A stretch of 64,000 nucleotides of DNA from Olsenella timonensis (GTDB lineage: Bacteria > Actinomycetota > Coriobacteriia > Coriobacteriales > Atopobiaceae): the NCBI RefSeq assembly GCF_900119915.1, contig NZ_LT635455.1, positions 248,001-312,000 of the forward strand, given 5' to 3'. The position numbers and the translations under genes are program-made. Below are positions 42,577 through 53,212 of this stretch, one piece after another. The first letter of the stretch is position 1, and the number at the start of each line of letters is the position of its first letter. Under the pieces are notes generated by a model that saw only the letters and a list, made by a program, of their open reading frames with translations, ran no database searches and was not told where the DNA came from.

Positions 42577-43770
42577 TCAGTCGAGAGACGCGAGCTCGAT
42601 GGGAATCCAGTCCACGAGCGGGCGGACATAGGTCAGCAGCTCCTCGGTGACGCCCATGCCGTCGTCGCTGATCCAGGTGCGGGGAACGTGCTTGACCTGG
42701 TTGGCCACGGAGAGAACGTCCACGAGCTTGGTGCGGACCTCGTAGGGGTCGTCGCTCACGCGCTCCAGGGCGCACATCTTGGTGGTCTCGCCGGCGAGCG
42801 CCGCACGGACTCCGGCGCGCCCCAGCTCAAAGGCCTCGTCGAGGTCGACCTGACTGGCGACGTAGCTTGCGCAGCGCTGCAGCGTGGAGAGCTCGACGGC
42901 GCGCGTCTTGCAGTGGAGGTGCTCCTTGGCGAGCGCGGCGAGGTAGCGCGCGGCGCCCGAGAGGGCTGCCAGGTGGCCAAACTCGTCAACCCCCACGCCC
43001 TCGGCGAGGGCGGCCGCCTCGCAGACCAGGCGGCCGTCGGGGGTGCGCACGCCCTCGCTCACGCCCACCATCACGGTGTTCTTCTCGGCAAGCAGCCCTG
43101 CGATGCGCGCCAGCAGCGCGGCCTCGTCGAGCGGCGCCTCGGGCAGCAGGATGAGGTCGGGGTTGGCCAGCGCCGACGACGCGGCGAGCCAGCCGGCGTC
43201 GCGGCCCATGATCTCCACGAAGGTGACGCTCTTGAGGTCGTAGACGTTGGCGTCGCAGGCGATCTCGCGCATGGCGGTGGCCACGAAGCGAGCCGCGCAG
43301 CCGTAGCCGGGGGTGTGGTCGGTCTGCACGAGGTCGTTGTCGATGGTCTTGGGGACGCCGATGAAGCGGATCGGGCTTCCATACTCGCGGCCGTAGGCGC
43401 CGAGCTTGGCGATCGTGTCCATGGAGTCGTTGCCGCCGATGTAGAGGACGGCGTCGGCGCCGACCTCGCGGAAGCGGTCAAAGAGACGCTGGTAGGTCGC
43501 CTCGTCGTCTGCGGGGTCGGGAAGTTTGTAGCGACAGCTGCCGAGCCAGCTCGAGGGGGTGTCGCGCAGGAGCTCGAGGTCGCGCGGGTCGCCGAAGGAG
43601 CGACTCAGCTCGACGGAGCGCCCGTCGAGAAACCCCTGGATGCCGTAGCGCATGCCCACGACGCGCGCGCCGGCGTCCATGCCCGCGCTGATCACGCCCG
43701 CGAGGCTCGCGTTGATGGCGGAGGTGGGCCCGCCCGACTGTCCGACCAGCACGCACTTCTCGTCCGTCAT
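42577..43770 (-). CDS. Pyrophosphate-dependent 6-phosphofructokinase
   Basis: A 397-residue enzyme of the PFK family. LYIGGNDSMDT has Asp where ATP-PFKs have Gly, and PKTIDNDL has the Lys that favours pyrophosphate, so it is assigned to the PPi-dependent group. VGQSGGPTSAINASL and EIMGRDAGWL are the phosphate and fructose-6-phosphate contacts. It converts fructose 6-phosphate and PPi reversibly into fructose 1,6-bisphosphate. Start ATG 43770 has GGAGGAAGC upstream. Enolase lies just upstream on the same strand, so both may form a glycolytic operon. Confidence 0.9.
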   Translation of the reverse strand: MTDEKCVLVGQSGGPTSAINASLAGVISAGMDAGARVVGMRYGIQGFLDGRSVELSRSFGDPRDLELLRDTPSSWLGSCRYKLPDPADDEATYQRLFDRFREVGADAVLYIGGNDSMDTIAKLGAYGREYGSPIRFIGVPKTIDNDLVQTDHTPGYGCAARFVATAMREIACDANVYDLKSVTFVEIMGRDAGWLAASSALANPDLILLPEAPLDEAALLARIAGLLAEKNTVMVGVSEGVRTPDGRLVCEAAALAEGVGVDEFGHLAALSGAARYLAALAKEHLHCKTRAVELSTLQRCASYVASQVDLDEAFELGRAGVRAALAGETTKMCALERVSDDPYEVRTKLVDVLSVANQVKHVPRTWISDDGMGVTEELLTYVRPLVDWIPIELASLD

Positions 43771-43859
43771 GCTTCCTCCCGTTCGACGCCTCCCCCAAGC
43801 ATAGCGCAAGAGGTCGCCCCGGGCCCTGGCCCGGGGCGACGCACGGCGGGGGGAGTGGG

Positions 43860-45173
<1,314 letters not shown>

Positions 45174-45327
45174 CTAACTTTCTGCCATGAATAAGTATAC
45201 CCATTCTAACTTATCTCAGACGTCTGTGAGAAAAGCGACGGGCGTGTTTCGGAAGCCCGGGCGTTGCGATGCGCGAGTATACTCATGAGGTCAAGCGCGC
45301 GGCCATGCCGCAGGGAACGGAGGTACC

Positions 45328-46749
45328 ATGGGGGCATTCTTCGGCGCCGTCTCTCATCGTGACGTTGCACTCGACGTGTTCTTTGGCGTCGACTATCACT
45401 CTCACCTCGGAACGCGCCGTGCCGGCATGGTCACCTGCCGCGAGGGCGGCGGCTTCAACCGCCAGATCCACTCCATCGAGAACACGCCGTTCCGGACCAA
45501 GTTCGAGCATGACCTGCCCGGGCTCTCGGGCACCTGCGGCATGGGCTGCATCTCGGACAACGACCCGCAGCCGCTGCTCGTCCGCTCGCACCTGGGGCTC
45601 TACGCCATCTCGACGGTGGGCGCCATCGCGAACCAGGACGCGCTCGTCGCGCGCTTCGAGGAGGAGGGCCACCAGTTCATGGCGATGGGCTCGGGCGGCG
45701 TCAACGTCAACGAGCTCGTCGCCGCGCTGATTAACACCCAGGGGAGCATCGTCGAGGGCATCCGCTACGCGCAGGACGAGGTCGAGGGGTCGCTCACGCT
45801 GCTCATCATGACCGAGGGTGGGGAGCTCGTCGCCGCGCGTGACAAGATGGGCCGCCTGCCCGTCCTCATCGGCCATGACGACGACGGCTACTGCGTGACC
45901 TTCGAGTCGTTCGCCTACGGGAAGCTCGGCTACGTGGACGAGTACGAGCTCGGCTCGGCGGAGATCGTGCGCATCACGGCCGACGGCTACGAGACCCTCT
46001 CCCCGGCGCGCGACGAGATGCGCATCTGCGCGTTCCTGTGGGTCTACTACGGCTACCCCAACTCGACCTACGAGGGCGTCAACGTGGAGTGCATGCGCTA
46101 CCGCAACGGCGCCATCATGGCCCGCGACGAGCGCGAGGCAGGCCTGCTCCCCGAGGTGGACTTCGTCGCCGGCATGCCCGACTCGGGCCTGCCGCACGGC
46201 ATCGGCTACGCCAACGAGTCCGGGGTGCCGCTCGCCCGCCCCTTCGTCAAGTACACCCCCACGTGGCCGCGCTCGTTCATGCCGGCGAACCAGGAGGTCC
46301 GCAACCGCGTCGCCAAGATGAAGCAGATCCCGGTGCCCGAGCTCATCCGCGACAAGCGCCTGCTGCTCGTCGACGACTCCATCGTCCGCGGCACGCAGAT
46401 GCGCGAGACGATCGACTTCCTGCGCGACACCGGCGCGGCCGAGGTCCACATGCGCCCGGCCTGCCCGCCGATCATGTACGGCTGCAAGTTCCTCTCGTTC
46501 TCGCGCAGCCGCTCCGAGTACGAGCTCATCGCACGGCGCAAGGTCCGCGAGCTCGAGGGCGACGAGGGCGAGAAGCACCTCGACGAGTACGCCGACGGCC
46601 GCAGCGAGCGCGGTCGCTGCCTCCTGCGCTCCATCTGCGAGGAGATGGGCTTCGACTCCCTGGAGTACCAGAGCCTCGACGGCATGCTCGAGGCCATCGG
46701 CATCGACCGCAGGAAGGTCTGTACCTACTGCTGGAACGGCCGCGACTAG
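45328..46749 (+). CDS. Amidophosphoribosyltransferase-like protein lacking the N-terminal Cys
   Basis: A 473-residue PurF-like protein. The C-terminal phosphoribosyltransferase domain is intact, with the PRPP motif LLLVDDSIVRGTQM (around residue 347) and PDSGLPHGIGYANESG. The N-terminal class II glutaminase domain is also recognisable (DYHSHLGTRRAGM, GTCGMGCISD). It starts with Met-Gly, not Met-Cys, so the nucleophile that releases ammonia from glutamine is missing. It is probably a paralogue of PurF with another or ammonia-dependent activity. AGGGAACGGAGG precedes the ATG, so the start is secure. Confidence 0.85.
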   Translation: MGAFFGAVSHRDVALDVFFGVDYHSHLGTRRAGMVTCREGGGFNRQIHSIENTPFRTKFEHDLPGLSGTCGMGCISDNDPQPLLVRSHLGLYAISTVGAIANQDALVARFEEEGHQFMAMGSGGVNVNELVAALINTQGSIVEGIRYAQDEVEGSLTLLIMTEGGELVAARDKMGRLPVLIGHDDDGYCVTFESFAYGKLGYVDEYELGSAEIVRITADGYETLSPARDEMRICAFLWVYYGYPNSTYEGVNVECMRYRNGAIMARDEREAGLLPEVDFVAGMPDSGLPHGIGYANESGVPLARPFVKYTPTWPRSFMPANQEVRNRVAKMKQIPVPELIRDKRLLLVDDSIVRGTQMRETIDFLRDTGAAEVHMRPACPPIMYGCKFLSFSRSRSEYELIARRKVRELEGDEGEKHLDEYADGRSERGRCLLRSICEEMGFDSLEYQSLDGMLEAIGIDRRKVCTYCWNGRD

Positions 46750-46771
46750 CCCGGGGCGCTCTGCCGCGCCC

Positions 46772-47653
46772 CTAGCAGTTGCCCACGTAGACGTGGGAGA
46801 GGTGACGCCGCGCGACGTCGGCGAGGCGGCGCACGACGCCCACGGGGGTGGGCGGGCGGTCCGTCATGCGCCAGCGCGGGAAGAAGCGCGTCACGTGGTA
46901 GGTGACGTCTCCGAGGCCGGAGAGCCACTCGGCCATGGCGCCGACCTCGTCGTCGGAGTCGTTCATGCCGGGCACGACGAGGGTGGTCACCTCGAGATGG
47001 CAGCGCGGGTCGGCGGAGAGCCGCTCGATCGTGGCGCGCACGGCCCCGAGCGAACCGGGTGCCCCGCCGCAGGCGTCGTAGAGCTCGTCCGAGAAGCCCT
47101 TGAGGTCGATGTTCGCCGCGTCGAGAAGCCCCTCGAGCCCGTCGACGACGGCGGGCCCCACGCACCCGTTGGACACGAGGACGTTGACGAGGCCCGCCTC
47201 ATGGGCGAGCCGCGCGCAGTCGCGGACGTACTCCCAGCACACGAGCGGCTCGTTGTAGGTATAGGCGATCCCGGAGACGCGGGCGTCCCGGCGGCGCGCG
47301 TCGAGCGCCAGCGCAACCAGCCCCTCGGGCGAGATCTCGCGCCATCGGGCGTCCTTCTCGCCCGCCTGCGATATCTCCCAGTTCTGGCAGAAGGGGCAGC
47401 GCAGGTTGCAGCCGTAGCTGCCTGCCGAGAGCACGTACGTGCCGGGCATGAAGCGGGCGAGGGGCTTCTTCTCGATCGGGTCGAGCGCGAGCGACGTGAG
47501 GCGCCCGTAGCCCTCCGGGACGGCCACGCCGTCGAGGTTGCGCCTGGCGCCGCAGGAGCCGAGCGCGCCGGGCGACAGGCGGCAGCGGCGCGGGCACACG
47601 TCGCAGACGGCGGCGGGGCCTGCGATGCCGCGGCCCCTCTCGTCCGCGCTCAC
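46772..47653 (-). CDS. amrS: AmmeMemoRadiSam system radical SAM enzyme
   Basis: A 293-residue radical SAM protein. SYGCNLRCPFCQNW gives the Cys82-x3-Cys86-x2-Cys89 cluster motif. Extra N-terminal cysteines (CDVCPRRC, then GSCGARR) and YTYNEPLVCWEY, DLKGFSDELY are typical of the AmrS family that partners MEMO1 and AMMECR1. It starts with GTG at 47653, overlapping the stop of the MEMO1-AMMECR1 gene by four bases, so the two are coupled. The reaction is not known; a modified tRNA or small-molecule target has been proposed for the family. Confidence 0.88.
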   Translation of the reverse strand: MSADERGRGIAGPAAVCDVCPRRCRLSPGALGSCGARRNLDGVAVPEGYGRLTSLALDPIEKKPLARFMPGTYVLSAGSYGCNLRCPFCQNWEISQAGEKDARWREISPEGLVALALDARRRDARVSGIAYTYNEPLVCWEYVRDCARLAHEAGLVNVLVSNGCVGPAVVDGLEGLLDAANIDLKGFSDELYDACGGAPGSLGAVRATIERLSADPRCHLEVTTLVVPGMNDSDDEVGAMAEWLSGLGDVTYHVTRFFPRWRMTDRPPTPVGVVRRLADVARRHLSHVYVGNC

Positions 47654-49080
47654 GCGTGACGCTCCACGACGAAGCGCTCCACGGCGACGCCCTCCTCCGA
47701 GAGTGCGATGCCGCCCTTGCGCGCCGCGATGCGCAACTGCTCGTCGACGGTGTCGATGCCGTCGAGGTCGGGGAGCAGCAGGCCGCGGCGGCCGTCGGGC
47801 GCGCTCACAATCACGCCGTAGCGCCTGGGGTCCAGCCCCTCGCGGACCTCCACGGGCTCCGGGTCGCCGAGGACGTCGACGTCGTAGACGAGCTCGGGGA
47901 GCTCGTCGGGCGTGACGGGAGGGAAGCGCGGGTCGTGGAGGCCGGCGGACACCGCGTTTGCCGCGATTTCCTCGGCGAGGTTCCCGCGCGTGGGCGCGAT
48001 GGTTCCGATGCAGCCTCTGAGCTGCCCGTTCTTCTTGATCGAGACGAACGTGCCGGCACGACGGGAGAGCAGCTCCTCGGGGAGGTCGTCGGGCAGGGGC
48101 AGCCTGCGGCCGGTGCGCACGCGACGCTCGAGCGCGGCACGGGCGAGCGAGACGAGGCAGTCCTCCTCGCCGCGCCGGCGCTCCATGTCCGCGGCGTGCC
48201 ATGCCTCGTACTTCTCGCCGAAGGCCCGGTCGGGGTCGGAGCCCGCCTCCCCTGCGGGCGAGAAGCACGCGACGCCGTAGCCCACGCCGAAGGGTCCCTC
48301 GTAGGAGAGCAGCTCTGCCGAGACAGGAGTGCGATCCAGGGCGCCCGCCATGATCTGGAAGGACCGCAGACCGCACTCCGCCGCGCGCTCGCAGAGGCCG
48401 GGGTCCGCGGAGAGCAGCGGGAGGAAGTCCCCGCTCGAGAACGCGTCGCAGGCCAGACGGTCGAAGACGGGGCCGTCGGGCGAGAAGCCGTATGGCCCGT
48501 CCTCTGCCAGCTTGTGCGAGAGGTCGCCGGATGCGACGTAGGCCACCCGGCGGCCGAGATGCTCCGCGGCGCGCGCCACGAGCTGGCCCATGCGGTAGTG
48601 CTGAAGCGGGGAGAGGCCGGAGACCCCCATGCGGACCACGCGATACGGCTCGACCTCGTCACCCGCGGCGCGGCGCTCGTCGTAGGCCTCCTGGAGGAAG
48701 TGGAGCGGCACGAGCACGCCCCAGTCAAGGCCGGGGTCTCGCTCGCCCCTGGTTCCGGCGGGGAGGCCCTCCTTGCGGGCGAGACGGCAGAGCTCGGCGA
48801 CGAGCTCCTCGTCGTAGGTGACGCGCGACCCGTCCGCGGCGTCCCCGAACCGCGCGAACGTTCCCCGGGCGCCTGACCCGGGGGCTATGTGCAGGTAGTC
48901 GAGGTACATCGCGGCGTGCGGGCTGGAGACCACGACCGTGTCGGGGCCGAGCGCCGCAATGCGCCTCGCGACCTCGCGATAGACGTCTGCGGTGGAGCGG
49001 ACCTCGCGCTCGCGCCCATGCCCGACGCCGGGGACGATGAGGGGCGGGTGCGGGACGGCGACTGCGATGACGACGGACAT
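47650..49080 (-). CDS. MEMO1-AMMECR1 fusion (AmmeMemoRadiSam proteins B and A)
   Basis: A 476-residue fusion. Residues about 1-265 are a MEMO1/LigB-type domain (VAVPHPPLIVPGVGHGRE, VVSSPHAAMYLDY, YVASGDLSHKL with metal-binding His residues). Residues about 300-476 are an AMMECR1 domain (KKNGQLRGCIGTIAPTRGN, NAVSAGLHDPRFPPVTPDEL). Together with the coupled radical SAM gene they form the complete AmmeMemoRadiSam set, whose role is unknown. GGGAGGTGG precedes the ATG. Confidence 0.9.
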   Translation of the reverse strand: MSVVIAVAVPHPPLIVPGVGHGREREVRSTADVYREVARRIAALGPDTVVVSSPHAAMYLDYLHIAPGSGARGTFARFGDAADGSRVTYDEELVAELCRLARKEGLPAGTRGERDPGLDWGVLVPLHFLQEAYDERRAAGDEVEPYRVVRMGVSGLSPLQHYRMGQLVARAAEHLGRRVAYVASGDLSHKLAEDGPYGFSPDGPVFDRLACDAFSSGDFLPLLSADPGLCERAAECGLRSFQIMAGALDRTPVSAELLSYEGPFGVGYGVACFSPAGEAGSDPDRAFGEKYEAWHAADMERRRGEEDCLVSLARAALERRVRTGRRLPLPDDLPEELLSRRAGTFVSIKKNGQLRGCIGTIAPTRGNLAEEIAANAVSAGLHDPRFPPVTPDELPELVYDVDVLGDPEPVEVREGLDPRRYGVIVSAPDGRRGLLLPDLDGIDTVDEQLRIAARKGGIALSEEGVAVERFVVERHA

Positions 49081-49189
49081 GCGACCACCTCCCGGTGCCC
49101 GACGTGACGATGTCGTCATGGTCGGTGGCCCGTCGGGCACGGCTAGTAGTATTGTTCCCAGAAGACGCTCCGAGAGAAGGGGAGATCGC

Positions 49190-49897
49190 ATGGCGGCAGT
49201 GCTTGCGGCGCTGGGCGTGATCTCGATTGCGTACGGCCTCCTCATGGCGGTGCTCTATCCCGCGGGCGGGTTCTTCCTCGTGTGGGTCGTCCTGGGCGCG
49301 GCGCTGATCGCGGCGTGGCGCATCCCGCGCGTCCGGATGGCGACGTGTGTCGTCTGCCTGGTCGGACTTCTCGCCGTGGGTGCGCTCTCCGCGCTCATAG
49401 GGACCGCGGCGGCCAAGACGCCCCCTGCGGGCCTGGACGACCTCGTGGTGCTGGGTGCCGGCCTTCGGCCCGACGGCACGCCGAGCGAGGCCCTGCGCTA
49501 TCGCCTGGACGCGGCGCTCGCCTACCTGGAGGAGAATCCCGAGACCGACTGCGTCGTCTCGGGCGGCCAGGGTTTCGGCGAGGTGCGCACCGAGGCAGAC
49601 GCCATGGCGGAGTACCTGGTCGAGCACGGGCTTGACGAGGGTCGCATCACGAAGGAGGAGCGCTCGAGCACGACGGCGGAGAACCTGCGCTTCTCCTCCG
49701 CGCTCCTTGAGCCGGGCGCCGAGGTGGGCGTCGTCACCAACGACTTCCACCTCTACCGGGCGCTTCGCATCGCCGAGAGGAACGGGCTGCCCGGCGCCCA
49801 TGGCCTGGCTGCGCCGTCCAACCCGCTCTATCTACCCCAGTCCATGCTGCGCGAGTGTGCCGCGGTGGTGAAGGACGCCCTCTTCGGCAACATGTAA
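49190..49897 (+). CDS. YdcF-like DUF218 membrane protein
   Basis: A 235-residue protein with two or three N-terminal hydrophobic segments (about 1-70), then a DUF218 domain: DDLVVLGAGLRPDGTPSEAL, CVVSGGQGFGEVRTEADAM, SSTTAENLRFSS and VTNDFHLYRALRIA. DUF218 proteins (YdcF, SanA, ElyC) act on or bind cell-envelope components. AGAAGGGGAG precedes the ATG. It is divergent from the MEMO1 gene. Confidence 0.85.
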   Translation: MAAVLAALGVISIAYGLLMAVLYPAGGFFLVWVVLGAALIAAWRIPRVRMATCVVCLVGLLAVGALSALIGTAAAKTPPAGLDDLVVLGAGLRPDGTPSEALRYRLDAALAYLEENPETDCVVSGGQGFGEVRTEADAMAEYLVEHGLDEGRITKEERSSTTAENLRFSSALLEPGAEVGVVTNDFHLYRALRIAERNGLPGAHGLAAPSNPLYLPQSMLRECAAVVKDALFGNM

Positions 49898-49930
49898 GGG
49901 GGACGCGCTGGTTTTAGCCGACGGAGAGGG

Positions 49931-49959
49931 ACAGGCCCCGGAACCGTGCCGGGGCCTGT
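49931..49959. terminator. GC-rich hairpin between convergent genes
   Basis: ACAGGCCCCGG (49931-49941) pairs with CCGGGGCCTGT (49949-49959). No U-tract on either side, so the role as terminator is likely but not certain. It lies between the DUF218 and isocitrate dehydrogenase genes. Confidence 0.55.
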
Positions 49960-49997
49960 CGGAACTCCCTGGGAAAAGAGCGCACTTCCCTTAGCCG

Positions 49998-51212
49998 CTA
50001 CGCGGTCGCCTCTGCGTCGAGGGTCTCGCGGACGGCAAGAATGAACTCGCGTGTGCCGAGCGCCTGCGGGCTCTCGAGCGTGGTGATGCGCGCGAGGTCG
50101 CCGGTCATCCTGCCGGACTCGATCGTGTGGACGGTGGCCGCCTCGAGGCGGTCGGCAAAGTCCACGAGCTCGGGAAGCTCGTCGAGCTCGCCGCGCTTGC
50201 GCAGGGCGCCGGTCCAGGCGAAGATCGTGGCGACGGAGTTGGTCGAGGTGGGCTCGCCCTTGAGATGCTTGTAGTAGTGGCGCTGGACGGTCCCGTGCGC
50301 CGCCTCGTACTCGAAGTAGCCGTGCGGGCTGACGAGCACCGAGGTCATCATGGCGAGGCTGCCGAACGCCGAGGAGAGCATGTCGCTCATGACGTCTCCG
50401 TCGTAGTTCTTGCACGCCCAGATGAAGCCGCCCTCGGACTTGACCACGCGTGCCACGGCGTCGTCGATGAGCGTGTAGAAGTACTCGATGCCCGCCGCCT
50501 CGAACCGCTCGCGGTACTCGGTGTCGTAGATCTCCGCAAAGACGTCCTTGAAGCGGTGGTCGTAGGTCTTGGAGATGGTGTCCTTGGTGGCGAACCACAG
50601 GTCCTGGCCCGTTGAGAGGGCGTACTCGAAGCAGCTGCGCGCAAAGCTCTCGATGGAGGCGTCGAGGTTGTGCTGGCCCTGGACCACGCCTGGTCCGTCG
50701 AAGACGTGGACGAGCTCGCGGCGCTCGGTGCCGTCGGCGGCGGTGTAGACGAGCTCCACCTTGCCGGGGCCGTCCACGCGCATCTCGGCGTTCTTGTAGA
50801 CGTCGCCATAGGCGTGGCGCGCGATGGTGATTGGTCGCTTCCAGGTGGTCACCGTAGGCTCGATGCCCTTGACCACGATGGGCGCGCGGAAGACCGTGCC
50901 GTCGAGCAGCGCGCGGATGGTACCGTTGGGACTCTTCCACATCTGCTTGAGCCCGTACTCCTCCACGCGGGCGGCGTTGGGGGTGATGGTGGCGCACTTG
51001 ACGGCCACGCCCAGACGCTTGGTCGCCTCGGCGGAGTCCACGGTGACCTGGTCGTCGGTCCTGTCGCGGTTCTCGAGGCCGAGGTCGTAGTACTCGGTCT
51101 TGAGGTCGACGTACGGGCAGACGAGCTCGTCTTTGATGATCTGCCAGATGATGCGGGTCATCTCGTCGCCGTCCATCTCGACGAGCGGGGTCTTCATCGC
51201 TATCTTGGCCAT
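49998..51212 (-). CDS. icd: NADP-dependent isocitrate dehydrogenase
   Basis: A 404-residue enzyme of the eukaryotic-like class ([20 protein letters not shown] opening, [11 protein letters not shown] and [11 protein letters not shown] later). It converts isocitrate to 2-oxoglutarate in the partial citric acid cycle, providing NADPH and glutamate precursor. Length matches the class. ATG 51212 is preceded by GGGAGGAC. Its upstream region holds the four-copy repeat cluster at 51318-51543. Confidence 0.94.
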   Translation of the reverse strand: MAKIAMKTPLVEMDGDEMTRIIWQIIKDELVCPYVDLKTEYYDLGLENRDRTDDQVTVDSAEATKRLGVAVKCATITPNAARVEEYGLKQMWKSPNGTIRALLDGTVFRAPIVVKGIEPTVTTWKRPITIARHAYGDVYKNAEMRVDGPGKVELVYTAADGTERRELVHVFDGPGVVQGQHNLDASIESFARSCFEYALSTGQDLWFATKDTISKTYDHRFKDVFAEIYDTEYRERFEAAGIEYFYTLIDDAVARVVKSEGGFIWACKNYDGDVMSDMLSSAFGSLAMMTSVLVSPHGYFEYEAAHGTVQRHYYKHLKGEPTSTNSVATIFAWTGALRKRGELDELPELVDFADRLEAATVHTIESGRMTGDLARITTLESPQALGTREFILAVRETLDAEATA

Positions 51213-51317
51213 GTTGTCCTCCCGGATCGGTCGAATTCCGGGGAGAAATGTAGCACGTTGGGCGGCGTTGGCCGCTTCCGACGCGGAAGAAGAGACGTTC
51301 CGGACATATGGAGCTAT

Positions 51318-51543
51318 GCAAAACGCTCCCTTGTGTGATGCTCGGGGCTCTATCGAGACAAAAGCGGTTCTCGTGTGATGACTTTTCAGCACTTTTTTGC
51401 CCGCTGTTGGTCCTGCGCGCGGAAAGGACCAGGATCTAAAATTGAAAGTCGAATCAAATTCGAGAATCCGGCCAAAATCCCATCACACGAACGGACCTTT
51501 TGCTCTCGCGAGGGCAAAAGCATCACACGAACGCAGGTTTTGC
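51318..51543. repeat. Four-copy 23-bp intergenic repeat cluster
   Basis: A 23-base unit (CAAAA, about seven variable bases, then T-N-GTGTGATG) occurs at 51318-51340 and 51358-51380 on the plus strand, and at 51481-51503 and 51521-51543 on the minus strand. The pair between the minus copies is joined by a near-perfect palindrome CTTTTGCTCTCGCGAG/GGCAAAAG (51497-51520). The 360-base gap has no gene. It may be a REP-like repeat or a regulator-binding array. Confidence 0.65.
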
Positions 51544-51572
51544 AGCATGGGACTCCTGCGCTGGCCCTGCGG

Positions 51573-53168
51573 CTATCCGATGAGCCAGCTGGGCTGCTCG
51601 GAACTGACGACGCGGGCACAGACGTAGGCATCCTCGCGGGACAGCGACGTCACGACCTCATAGCCCCGCTCCGTGACGGAGAGCGCGAGCGCCCCCTCGC
51701 CTTCAGGGACAAGCAGCCTGACCTTGTCGGAGACGGGGTCGTAGGCCGAGGTCGCCAGGCGCGGGTTTCTGAGGAGGGCCTCTCGTCGGGCGAGCTCGGG
51801 GGCGGGCAGACCGGGATCGAACGTCGCCTCGGCAAGCGTTGAGACGTAGCGAGCCGGGAGCGCCCGGCCGACGGTGGAGAACCCATCCAATGACCAGGGG
51901 ATGTCTCCGGATGTGCCGGAGAGGTTGGCGTAGATCGGAAGCGCGTCCGGGGTGAGCAGGCCCGTGTCAAAGTCGGCGCTCGCGCCGTCGTCCGAGACGA
52001 AGAGCTTGCCCTCGGCCCTGACGCGGGCGAACGTCATGGTGAGATAGCCACGCAGCACGCGATGGCCCTCGCCCCAGTTTTCCGGCGCGGCAAGCCTGGC
52101 GAGTCGCTCCAGGGCCTCCCCCCAAGACCCGATTGACACGACCTGGGCGAAGGAGCGCTCGGGATCGAAGGACTCGCCGTGTCGGATGAACGCGGACCAT
52201 GGTCCACAATCGGCCTCGTCGAGGCCCTCGAGACCGACCTCGTCGTCCCGTCCGGCATCGACGGCGACGATCGCCCAGCGCTTCCCGGCGACCGTCCTGG
52301 CAGAGCGTCGCAGCGTGACCGCTACCGGGTCGGTGCCGCCGGCGCGCAGATAGCGGAGCGGGTAGGTCACGTTGCTGCGCGTTCCTCCGAGTGTGCCGGT
52401 CGAGCGGGCGACACGGAAGTCCTCTTCCAGCGTCGTCACGGGATCGACGTCAGGGGGGAGAACCTGATAGAGCCTGCTGAGCAGGTCGTCTGGGCAGCGG
52501 ACGTCTCGGTGGAAGTCCTGCGGGAGGTCACTCGCGGCCTTGCCCCCGTGCGGCCGCTCCGATGCCTGCTCAGGAACATAGGTGATGGTGAGGGAAATCG
52601 AAGGCCGAGGCTCGGGTTCCGGCTCCGGCTCCACTTCGATTGTGGGTTCAGGATCGGGCTCGGCGACGGGCTCCGGGTCGGAGTTCGCCTGCGGCTCCGG
52701 CGATTCCACCGGCTCTGGTCCTGATTCGGCGAAGGGCTCGGGCTCCGGCTCGGGTACGGGTTCGGGCTCCGGCTCGGGCACCGGCACCGGCTCTGGCTCC
52801 GATTCCGCGGCCCTCTCGGCGTGCCTCGGCTTCACGGGGCGCAGCGCCTTGGCGCCGCGCCGCTTCCAGGGCTTGCCGCCGGACCGCTTCTCCGTGCCAC
52901 GCCCCAGCTGCTCGAGGGCGCGGTCGTACTCCTCGTTGGCGAGCACCGTGGCGTAGACGTAGCCCTTCTTGAAGACGGTCAGCTTGATGAACTCGCCAAG
53001 CTCCTCGCAGAGTTCGCGCATGCTCGAGCATCCCAGGTCCTCGACGCAGAGCCCGTCGGCGACGAGTGCCTCCTCGGCCCGCGGCAGCAGCGTCTGCCGT
53101 CCCACGCCGAGTTCGCGCGAGAGCAGCTGGTACAGGTACAGGCGGTTGCCTGGGTTGATTTTCGGCAT
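51573..53168 (-). CDS. Protein with N-terminal LOTUS-like domain, Pro-Glu repeats and DUF3825-like domain
   Basis: A 531-residue protein. Residues 1-90 ([20 protein letters not shown], then [16 protein letters not shown]) read like an OST-HTH/LOTUS or related winged helix. Residues about 118-190 are a Pro-Glu repeat. The C-terminal 330 residues resemble DUF3825 ([19 protein letters not shown] is the diagnostic segment; KLFVSDDG precedes it). DUF3825 proteins are associated with RNA-related or nucleotide-related functions, not fully known. Start ATG has CCAAGAGAGG upstream. No membrane segment. Confidence 0.7.
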   Translation of the reverse strand: MPKINPGNRLYLYQLLSRELGVGRQTLLPRAEEALVADGLCVEDLGCSSMRELCEELGEFIKLTVFKKGYVYATVLANEEYDRALEQLGRGTEKRSGGKPWKRRGAKALRPVKPRHAERAAESEPEPVPVPEPEPEPVPEPEPEPFAESGPEPVESPEPQANSDPEPVAEPDPEPTIEVEPEPEPEPRPSISLTITYVPEQASERPHGGKAASDLPQDFHRDVRCPDDLLSRLYQVLPPDVDPVTTLEEDFRVARSTGTLGGTRSNVTYPLRYLRAGGTDPVAVTLRRSARTVAGKRWAIVAVDAGRDDEVGLEGLDEADCGPWSAFIRHGESFDPERSFAQVVSIGSWGEALERLARLAAPENWGEGHRVLRGYLTMTFARVRAEGKLFVSDDGASADFDTGLLTPDALPIYANLSGTSGDIPWSLDGFSTVGRALPARYVSTLAEATFDPGLPAPELARREALLRNPRLATSAYDPVSDKVRLLVPEGEGALALSVTERGYEVVTSLSREDAYVCARVVSSEQPSWLIG

Positions 53169-53212
53169 TGTGACCTCTCTTGGGGCGTCCGTTGGTACGG
53201 CGTGACCCTACC

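Noticed and set aside
52610-52810. Tandem DNA repeat as a mobile element
   Set aside because: It encodes the in-frame Pro-Glu spacer of the DUF3825-like protein.
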